DNA of 64,000 bases, from contig CASHTG010000012.1 of assembly GCA_949357655.1 (NCBI GenBank), positions 4,278,001 through 4,342,000 of the forward strand, written 5' to 3'. The notes under the pieces were generated by a model that saw nothing but the letters and a program-made list of their open reading frames with translations, ran no database searches and had not been told where the DNA came from. Shown one piece after another: positions 47,545 to 56,946 of the stretch (the stretch's first letter is position 1; the number at the start of each line of letters is the position of its first letter). This DNA comes from Parascedosporium putredinis. Taxonomy: Eukaryota > Ascomycota > Sordariomycetes > Microascales > Microascaceae. Both the position numbers and the translations under genes were made by a program.

Positions 47545-49820
47545 ATGGGGCTCACCACGACAGTCAAGTTCCTCCTAGGACTCCCTCCTCCACCGACTAG
47601 AGGCGCGAGGCATCATGGCAAAGCAAGAAAGGCTGAGCCGACGACCACACCACACCGCGACGCGGTTTGGGACGTGTGTCAAACGTGCGACGAAGAGTTT
47701 GCCACGCAATGGGCCGCTCATAAGCACATGGACGACAAGGCCCACTGGCGGAAAACATTCGAGTGTGAAGCCTGCAATGAAAACTTTGCCACCAGACAGG
47801 CGGCTCATGAACACAAGGACGACCAGGAACACTGGACGTGCGAAACGTGCAAGGACACATTCGCCGCTCGACAGGTCGCTCGTAAACACATGGACGATAA
47901 AAGTCACTGGGGAAGCGGTTCAAGTGCGAAACATGCCCTGAAAAGCTGCCTACTCAACGAGCAGCTCATAAACACATGGACGATAGGGGTCACTGGCCGC
48001 GAAGCTTCCAGTGCAAAACGTGCGACAAACGATTCGCCTCTGATCGGGCAGCTCGTAAACACATGGACACCGCGAACCACTGGGGGAAAAGGTTCAAGTG
48101 CGAGACTTGCATCAAGCAATTTACTTCTCGGCAGGAGGCTCACAGACACATGAGCGTCGAGAAGCACTGGAGAAAATGGTTCAAGTGTCAAACCTGTACC
48201 GAATGTTTTAGCTCTCGGCTGGGTGTCGAGAAACACATGCAGACTTACAAGCATTGGGCGAAAAGGTTCAAGTGCGACACCTGCGACAAGCGGTTTGCGT
48301 CTCGAGAGATGGTGAATAAGCACATGGATGCCAAAAACCATTGGAAGAAACGGTTCCAGTGCGAAACTTGCGACAAAAGGTTTGCTCTTCAGCAAGCGGC
48401 TCAGAAGCACATGCGTGCTAATAACCACTGGGCTGAGCCGTTTGGGTGCGACACTTGCAATCGCGAGTTTGGTACGGGACAGGAGGCTGCAAAACATATG
48501 AATGCTACTGGCCACTGGTCTTCAACGACGAACGACAGCCATCAAGATGATAGGTTAGGCTCTCGGCAGGACGCAAAGCTACTTACATACCCAGATGCAA
48601 ACGAAAGCCATACTATAGCGTTTGGGTGCGACACCTGTACCCTTGTGTTTAGCAACGAGCAGGAGGTCAGAAAGCACATGGATGACGATGGCCACTGGGC
48701 AGAGGTATTTGGGTGTGACACCTGTAATCACGAATTTGGCTCTGAACAGGAAGCTTGCCAACATATGGATATCGCAGGCCACTGGGCTAGAACGACGAAG
48801 CACGAAGCCTATGACGATAATCAGTTGGACTGTCAGCAGGGAGCCCTGCAGCGTATGAATATCGAGGATCCTGAGCCTCCGTCCAAGTGCGAGACCTGTC
48901 GCAAGACATTTGCCTCGGAAAACTCCTCGCGGACCATGCGGAGAGCGCGCGTCACTGGCAGCCCGCGTTCGTGTGCGATACCGCCAACTGTTGGATGAAA
49001 TTTAACTGCTTGAAGAGAATGCAGGAGCACCAGCTCACCGGACATGACGAGGGGAATGGGGTGCGCTGCAATCTCTGCGACACCAAGCACCAAAGCCAGT
49101 CGTACTTGACGCATCACTTATCAACTGACCATGAGAACCGTAGAGTTGGCCACTTGAGGAAGCTCGCAGGCCAGAGTTCCGCCTATAAACACTTTAAAGA
49201 CTTCTTTGTTGACTCGTGGCGTCACCCGGGTAGCCCTGGCGCACTCAAGGAATCTATTTTCACGATAAATACAATACGCGGCCACCTATGGGCTACCAAT
49301 ACCTTTTTCACGGGACGACTAGGGCATGCGATATTGCTGAGAACTTGGAAGGCAAGGTGAGGACATGTGGGAAGGCGGAATGCTCGGTTTGCCGTATCCT
49401 AAACTCATCGTTCAAGATGGAGTGTGTTGGTAAGTAAAACGAGCGGCCTCCAACCCTATTTGCTCAAACTGCTCTATCCGCCCTTACAGCTGAGGCTTGA
49501 CTACAGGGACACGAACAGGCGCAGCACCTCCGATGTTTGGTCGCGGGATTTATCTAACACGGGTGTCCTCCAAAGCGAATATATATGCATGGAATAGCCA
49601 GAGCCATTCCAACTTGCATGTTCTCTTAATATGCTTAGCCCTTACTGGAAAGGTGGAAATAGTCATCGAAGCTGACTATGATAAGGTTGCACCAAGCGCA
49701 GAGTTTGATTCCGCCGAGGCAGCTACTTTAGCCGACAAGGGCGCGGTAGCATATCATGAGAGTATAGTATATAAAGAGGAGGTAGTCTTGCCAGTAGGGC
49801 TCATTGTGTATACTAGATAA
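47545..49820 (+). CDS. C2H2 zinc-finger array fused to a PARP catalytic domain, three frameshifts
   Basis: Exons are 47545-49429 and 49507-49820; about 733 residues. Thirteen fingers of form C-X2-C-X12-H-X5-H-W (e.g. CQTCDEEF...HKHMDDKAHW) run from about 47680 to 48960. Two further fingers with HX4H spacing follow (CDTANC..., CNLCDTKH...), then an ADP-ribosyltransferase domain. Its H-Y-E triad is visible: LFHGTTRACD, FGRGIYLTRVSSKANIYA, HESIVY. The product would bind nucleic acid or protein through the array and transfer ADP-ribose from NAD. Frame breaks are at 47909-47912, 48919-48922 and 49249-49250, one base each; corrected length is 734 codons. The first in-frame ATG was used, but the start could lie in an upstream exon. 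It is convergent with the kinase gene 222 bp downstream. Confidence 0.82.
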
Positions 49821-50042
49821 GAGTAGTCGAGTTGACAACGTGTACAGGTAACCGTGCTATAATAGTGGACTTTCGCGTGATACAGGTTATCGGAGAGATA
49901 TGGTTCACTCGATAACACGCCAACTACACTAATGAAGAACTTCATTTCAATTCTCCTGGACCCCAATGAGATCGCCTACAGATTGATAGATGCGCGGGCG
50001 GTTGTTATGAGAGCGTGGAACATATCAGCATTACAACTACAC

Positions 50043-52950
50043 CTAGGCAAGGTATTTATCTAATCGACCTACAACTTGCTCCTGGAACAAAAGCAGGTGA
50101 TCCGTATCTTTCATCTTCCCTTCAGGATGATGCGAGTCGCCGAAATCGCATTCAATGCAATAGCGCGCGGCTTCAAAGTAGCCCCTTCCCATATATTTCC
50201 GAAGCAGAGGTGCTACTTTTGTAACTAGTTCCTGCTTTCTGTCTTCATATCGCTCGCTGAGTTTTGCTGTTAACTTTTGGATTGGCATCCAAAACCCAAT
50301 TTCCAGAAGCACGATCCCTAAGCTATAATAGTCGTATTTTGGCAGGTATTCCTTCCCTTCCTTTAGATATCTGGGATGGAGGTGATCTCTCGCGCCGTCA
50401 TCAGATATTCCCGTCGTGAAGGTGGATGGGTCTCCCGGCCGACCGTGATTAAACCCAACCAGAAATGGTTCCTCACCAATGCCCCCGAGCGCTCGCTGGC
50501 ATTAGGGAAAAAGACAATATTGGATGGCATCAAGCTTTTGTGCAGCCATCCCGCAGTGTGAAGATTAAGGACCGTCGCTGCGAGAGACGAGGCGAGCTTG
50601 TATCTGTCGTCGAGGTCAGGTCGATCGGCTATTGTTTTAGAGCTACATGTACGGAGAATCTCTTGGTTTAGGTTACTCAAGCGGTCGGCATTTCTGCCTT
50701 CCGGGAGCTCAAAGATGAGGCCGAATGATGTCCTTCGAGGCTCGTGAAAGTAGCCACGGCACTTGAGCGTTCGGAAGCTTTCGGGCTTTGGTTCCGCTAG
50801 AAATTCGGCCACCGCGGCGGTCCGCTGTTGCAGCTTTTCAGTGAGGGCCCCGTCCGTGCCGGACTTTTCATACTTGCGCCACTCGATCCATATTTGGGAC
50901 TCCGCTGAGTCTGCCAAGAGGCGACCAAGATCGTGGTGATTTACCTGGCGCACCAGCTTCACGTCTTCGGAATTGACTAGTAATTTCTTGGACTTGGACG
51001 TATGACTCTTGTCAATTTGACGATTCATATTCTTGATAGCTCGTCTCTTGCGAATATCACGACTGATAGAGCCACTAGTGCCCCCGCTCTCCCACTGTGT
51101 AGAAGCCTGTTCGCTGTCATCCATTATCCGAATGTTGAAGTAACGGCGCGATGCGTTATTCTGTTCCACGCTGAGGAAGGACTCGAGCTCATCATTCAGA
51201 TGTATCAGGCCGGAAAAGTCAAGGTGCTCGCGTGTTTCCGTTTCAGACAACCTACGTTCGAGATCGCTCCGAAGACGCTTCAGGCAGTCTATAATCGAGT
51301 CAAACAGGTCCATGGTCTTGTACGGAGGAGTGCCTTTAGGTAACTTGAACATGTCTTCAGGATCTCGAGTTTTGGCTGCGTCTCTCCAAGCCTCGAATCT
51401 TGCATGTTCGAGTACCATATCAAGGCCTCTATTGCTGTCGGCCCTGCTTTGTTGAAACAATTCGTCTATGCCTGCGGACTCTTCGTATAGTGCCAACAGA
51501 CGAACTCTCCAGGTAATATCTTTTGCCTCGAACCGCTCCGACTCATTGATACGCAAGGTTTCCCGCGTAAGCCACACTAATAATGCACATGACTTGGTCT
51601 TTCTTCGGGAATTCTCTAGATTTGATAGCCATGCATTTACGGCTGGATTCGCCTCATTCAAACCTTTGTGGAACGCGGTATAAGTGGAAGGCCCTATTGT
51701 ATATTCTCGGGAATCCCTGAAATCAGTCACCCCTTCGGATCCCTTGACTAGGTACGTTACGAGTTCTGCGATGATGCAGCCAAAGGACCACATGTCGCTT
51801 GCTCTAGCGCCACTCTTTCCCGGGGAATGGTAATCATCCGTACCAGTGTACACTAGCGGCTCTGGATCATCGGAAACCTCGATGAAGTTTGAAAGTCCAA
51901 AGTCGGCAAGAATTAGAGTTGATCCTGAAACGAGAATGTTACGAGGCCGGAGGTCATGATGGCATCCCATCAGCTTGAGCTCCAGTCTCTCGGCCGCGAA
52001 GTGGTGCACATGCTCTACTGCAGACGCCAACCCCGCAAGCGCGATCAAGAGGGTGGCATCGGAAGTGAAGGGCGTTTTCTCCCGCTCAGTTTTTAGCAGC
52101 TTTTGGAGAGTACCGTCTTTAGCTAACGGGAAGAGAAGGTTATGTTTGCCGTTCAAAGTATAAGAGGCCAGAAGCTCGATTATATTGGGGTGCTTCAAGT
52201 GATTGAGAATGGAAAAGTTATGCAACTCTTTCAAGTAGTCTTCCTCAACCTGATCCTTATCGAGATTGTTCTCTTCTCCGGCAAACTTATCGAGAACGAA
52301 CTTTTTCTGACAAACTTGGCGAGTGTTAGTAATGGCTGGATGCTCTGGCTATGCTATGGTTGTACTGCTATTACCTGCTCAGGGAATGGATCCCCAACTT
52401 CTTGATGCTCTCCACATAGACGCAGTACAGAAATGATACCAAAGTTACCTCGCGCGAGTTGGTCATCTTTCACTTTTGCAAAAGGCGATTGAACGTGACC
52501 TCGCGCGAGTTCGCTATCTTTCACCTTTACAAAAGGCAAAATAGTGCCTAGTTCAAAGCGTTTATTTATCGTCGAACGACGGAAAGTAGGCGAAATCAGC
52601 CCCCACTGTGCCTGCTCAAATAGGCCCGCTTCGTCATCGGAGAGGCCAACAACTTTAGTGAGGCTAGCGACTGAAAAGGGAAGCTTTGCGTCTAGGTAAT
52701 CGGCCTCGACGAACTTGAGAAGCAGGTCCATCTGGTCGTTCAAGAGTAGAATGCCAAAGACCTTTTTGCCAGTAGAGGCGATTGTATCCGCAAGAGTCTT
52801 CGCCTGGTATACATAGTCAGGGACGGTCGATACGCCGTCGCGGATTACCGCCTTTGTCACCGCCGAATTGAAAAGCAATTGCGGGATGAAGTCCCGATTT
52901 TTAAGGCCTTTTCGTTGATGTTGGCTCATCAAGGCTCGAAATTCGTTCAT
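50043..52950 (-). CDS. Non-RD protein kinase with second kinase-like C-terminal region, one frameshift
   Basis: Exons are 52950-52375 (192 codons) and 52306-50043; about 946 residues. An N-terminal region with LPFSVASLTKVVGL and LISPTF is typical of a fungal kinase family. A protein kinase domain follows: Lys in KKFVLDKF, helix C Glu in LKELHNFSIL, catalytic loop HHDLRPRNIL, ADFGLSNF, and DMWSFGCIIAEL. The Arg before the catalytic Asp is His, so it is a non-RD kinase. After a charged linker, a C-terminal part (FGLIFELPEG, LHTAGWLHKSLMPSNIVFF, YYSLGIVLLEIGFW) looks like a second kinase lobe without DFG, probably a pseudokinase. The frame breaks once, near 50451-50456 (LGFNHGRPGD). A 51-bp tandem duplication sits in the N-lobe strand. 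Confidence 0.82.
52448..52537 (-). repeat. 51-bp-period imperfect tandem duplication inside the kinase gene
   Basis: Copy A at 52448-52486 and copy B at 52499-52537 share 34 of 39 bases. They encode FVKVKDSELARG and FAKVKDDQLARG in tandem, in frame, just before the glycine-rich loop. Confidence 0.85.
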
Positions 52951-54232
52951 TGTGCTGGCAATTCAAAGTGCGCGGTATCATCACTCTGAGAACTATCGCT
53001 GCTGGTTAGGCGTGCAGATGAAGGTTGATCTCAGATCTATCCCAAGGCGAACTTTCAGCTTTCCGCGGACCATGGATATATTGAAGATAACACCGAAATG
53101 CAAGGAGATTTCCGGTTTTGTCTCTGCACTGCCACCAAGGAGCTAGAAGCAAAAGCCTGATGTGGTAGCTATTCCGTGTCATAAAAGTTAGAACTCTGGA
53201 ATACGATGCTCCCACCTAATTCGCTACGCAGGAGGCCGTACAACCACACCACGACCCAACCGCATAGTGTTATGCATCGAAGAGAACATTGAAGGCACTA
53301 AGTCTTGGTGGGTGCCAGAAATGTGGCGATGTTTTGCTGCCCAAGTTCTGCCCAACATTGCCCCGTAATGGCTCTCTCCCGGTGATATGCAGCCAGCAAC
53401 AAAGCCCGCAGCACGTCAACTGTAGTTCGCCAAGGCATTTTCATCACTTAACATTGATATATACACATTTATTGACAGTCTGGGGGCGGAGGCGGGTGAG
53501 AGAGGTTTGGGAGTTTTGTTCTATTCGACGTGCCGAATTGGGAACATTTATTCAACTTACTTGACCGTCCCAAAGTTATATTAGCGGGTCATGTAGCGGC
53601 GGATCCAACGCCCTTATTTTCTCATCAGTTGGATCAATTAGACTAGATGTTTCCTCGTGAAGTCACGGCCGGATTAGCATTCAGCTTTTTTCACACCTGT
53701 TGAACCACACTTGAACTACACTACCGAGGTATAAGATTGAGTTTTGAATCAGGTCGCGTGGCAACCTGGCGCCTGATGGCTGGCGGGCCAAGGCTCTTTC
53801 GGAGGGATGGTTGCTTTAGGATCAATTACATTTAATTTCTGTTGAATGAAGAATAATAGGTCAACGGCTGATGCGATTGATATTTTGCAACCAGATCTGC
53901 GTCTGGAAATAACATTTGAAAGCTCGAGAGATAGAATTGTCATTCGCAGATGTTCACATCCCGTATACTGGGTTCATACAAGAGGCCAGAATAATACATC
54001 AATAGGCCCCCTCCCAGCGATGATGCTATCCCTCAGGATGTTGGGGAGCTATTCCCCGAGCAGGTTCAAGCAACAACATGGAACATTACAACTGTTAGAA
54101 AGGGATCCCCTCGCTTTGAGAAGCACACTCTTCAATTACATATAAACCTTGGAACCTAGAATCACCTCCCTCGTGTGCGAATTAATCATCGGCGCCTGTC
54201 CAAAACAGATTCTTTCTCCTGCTTTTGTGTTT
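52951..54232. other. Intergenic, 1.3 kb
   Basis: No supported gene. A 99-codon open frame at 53846-54145 has no splice context or family resemblance. Confidence 0.4.
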
Positions 54233-54500
54233 TCAGCATCCTTGCTTGTAAAAATGCCCCCGGTACCGAGAGCCATGGACAACTAGAGTACCTACCATTG
54301 TAAGTTCTCGTGGAGCAACGACCTCCGTGATCACTTCACCATGCTAGAGAAAGATGATGTGTTAGAAATAAAATCACGAAATTGAAGCCATGTTGTGACA
54401 ATACCTTGATGGTATGTTCGCCAGGGAATAGACGTTGGAGCAAGGCGGCCAGCCGAAGTTTATTAACGTATGACCCATCTAAGATAGTCTTTTGCCCCAT
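54233..54500 (-). CDS. Small two-exon protein of unknown function (68 aa)
   Basis: Exons are 54500-54405 (32 codons) and 54343-54233 (36 codons plus stop), with a 61-nt GT-AG intron whose ends keep the frame. The N-terminal exon reads MGQKTILDGSYVNKLRL, then LLQRLFPGEHTIK; exon 2 gives EVITEVVAPRELTM. The pattern 'DGSYV...LL...PRELT' reminds me of small fungal proteins of unknown role, but I cannot name the family. A TATATA-like tract lies about 30 bp upstream. The gene could extend through a further intron after ELTM. It has no frame defect. A chance ORF pair is the alternative. Confidence 0.42.
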
Positions 54501-55114
54501 TATGAGACTGGGTAATAAAAGCCGCAGAACAAATATATAGTTTGAGATGAATGTCTGACCCAGATCGAAGGATCAATGAGTCGAGGTTGATGCGGAAGAG
54601 GGTTTGGGGGTTGTCGACTTTTCACCTCAAGTTCTCCCTCCTCTATGCGTATCCCTTTGTCTCTCTGACTCTCGATATCTTGATATGGGTGTGTTATAAG
54701 TATTGGTTCCCAATGGCCCCCAACCTGAATTTACGCCGTGATCCCGTTCTGGTATTGGGAGCGCAGTCCCAACTATGTACGCCTCCATGTATTTCGGCAC
54801 CCATGCCCAATATCCGGATGCTTGTCCGAGCCATAGCCCGTGCCTTGCACAATTATCTAATGTACCGTGCAGCCAGATAAGTTCGGTTGCTGACAAGGAA
54901 TAAATCTATCCACTACTAGTGGTAGGTCCGCCTCAAAATACTCTCTCCTTGGGCGAGCGCCCAATATAAGGCACATCGCATAACGCCCACCCGTCCATTT
55001 CGCCAAGCATTAAAAAGAAGTGACTTCCTCGCCCGATCCGTACTATCCCGTACTATTGCTACATTACATACTGCTTTTTTATTCCTGAACCGTGCTGGGC
55101 TGATTCTTTGTCAC
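54501..55114. other. Intergenic
   Basis: 614 bp between the divergent small gene and CorA-like gene. No feature beyond likely promoters. Confidence 0.45.
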
Positions 55115-56920
55115 ATGCATCTCCTAGCGGGCGGCAGTAGCTTCGAGCATGTTCGAGTTCAGTTTGAGAAGAAGCTTGCTGATATTTTCGTTGCTGAAGG
55201 AGATTTAGATGGAGTTGAAGTCATTGAGACGACGTCTTGTTCCACCTTGGTTGATGCCAACCCCACCAATCATCCCGCATGTGAGGTAGGCTCGGAAACA
55301 AGCCGGCGGGCTCGAGTGCACCATGCAAAAGCCTCCATGAGCTAAAGACGGTATTGAGCGTACGTTTTCGCCAATGAATATTGCATGGCTTTTTTTTTTT
55401 TCCCTAACACATGTGTAGGTTGGAATCACCTCGGGCTCTGCACGCAATTTGTCATTGGGCTAGGTCGAAAGACCTCGTTCTACGATGATGATTTTATGGC
55501 ATGTTATCAGAGTACTCTAGCATCGCCCCCGTGGCGCTTACTCAAGGACACGACACGCAGGCACCGCAGGAGATTCCCACTATAAATGTAGCGAGAAGTA
55601 TGGACGCATTGGAATCTGCACTTCTTGCCCTCAATACGAGGTGACTGACCGGAAGGTAGGCATCTGCTATAACGTCCGCCATTTCGAACGGCACGGGCGC
55701 GACTTGAAAGATCCATGGTCCTGTCGGCAATCCGCGCTTCATCACACTTATATGCAAGACACTGATACATCGTACTGGACTATTATACAGCCACCGACCA
55801 TGTTCTACAACGAAGTCAGGACTGATGCAAGTAACAACAGCACCCTTCACCCTTTGGGCCTGCACGTCAAGTATCTCGGGGCCGCTGCTGCCAACTGGCG
55901 CGAGTACTTCAACTACGTCGCGGAGAGACTCAAGAAGTCGGTGAGTCGCCCGTTGTAGTATCCCATCGTGGGCTTTCATCCACGCACTAGGTGATGAAAG
56001 CAACACCTAAAACTCACATACGCTACGGCGCTACGGGCAGGGCGACGAAGTCGCAATCGATAAATCGTACTCGGAGTTCGGAATAAAATTTTCATCCAAA
56101 CAAAATATCCACGCCCTGCGGCAAAGATACACCACGCCCATGCCATTCTGCTCAACACGGCCGATATGATCGCCGCCGTTAGGGCACACGGGGTCGCTAT
56201 CTCCGAGACATGCAATGTTCCGGCCTGCATCGGTGACGCATTCTCCCGAGAGATGTCGAATATAGCGTCTGAGATCAAGGGGTACGCTTATACTGCCCAG
56301 AAGCTCCTCGGCGTGTCCGAGGACATTAGAGCGTTAGTGTGTTTATTCCTCATCACATCCACGGATGTCATATTCCAATAACGCTCGGTTACCACTAACA
56401 GTACCCTAGTATGACGATATTCTGAAATTCCACGGCCAGGAACTTCTGGTGAGTAATGGTGTGAAGCTTGCCATGATTGCTGAAGAGGATTCAGCCCAGA
56501 ACAAGGTGATGGCCTCCTTGACCGAGATGACGCATAAGGACTCTCGCACGGTGCGTGTCATGACGATGATTGCCCTCATCTACCTGCCAGCGAACCTGAT
56601 TCTGGTAAGTATAACAACAATCTAACGCTCGCTTGAATGCCCCAGCATGCCCCTCCGCAGATGGTGATGGTCCCCGTGATGAGACGAACAATGCTAACCC
56701 GGGATCGTGTGTTCTTGACTCGAAGGCGTTCTTCAGCACGACGTTTATAGAATTCACAAGTGAAGGTGGAAATTTGGCAGGACCTTCTTCCATCCGAGTG
56801 CATGGTGAAGTTTGGATTGCGTTCGTGGTCATATTCATCCTCTCTCTTGCGACATGGTGCGCGTATTTATATTTGGGTCGGGGAAGAAGGACCAACAAAT
56901 CGGAACGCAGCTTAGTCTGA
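55115..56920 (+). CDS. CorA-like fungal membrane protein, N-terminus uncertain, about three frameshifts
   Basis: The supported 3' exons are: one ending 55940 (RHFERHGRDLKDPWSCRQSA and NWREYFNYVAERLKKS), then 56041-56336, 56410-56604 and 56726-56920. The C-terminus has the CorA/ZntB-like arrangement of a long helical region (NIHALRQK...HHAHAILL), then VRVMTMIALIYLPANLIL with FFSTTFIEF after an intron, and a second helix (EVWIAFVVIFILSLATWCAYLYL). Fungal proteins of this type are annotated as CorA-like or uncharacterised; magnesium transport is unproven. Frame breaks are inferred at 55526-55530, 55576-55578 and 56123-56125. The ATG at 55115 and the exon from about 55425 (GRKTSFYDDDFMACYQ) are less certain, and the 5' part could be degraded. 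The gene ends 26 bp from the convergent kinase-TPR gene. Confidence 0.65.
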
Positions 56921-56946
56921 CGAGCGCTAGTCTAACACTCCGAATA

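Noticed and set aside
53846..54145. 99-codon plus-strand frame
   Set aside because: No family resemblance, no signal peptide, and no splice or promoter context; length is within chance.
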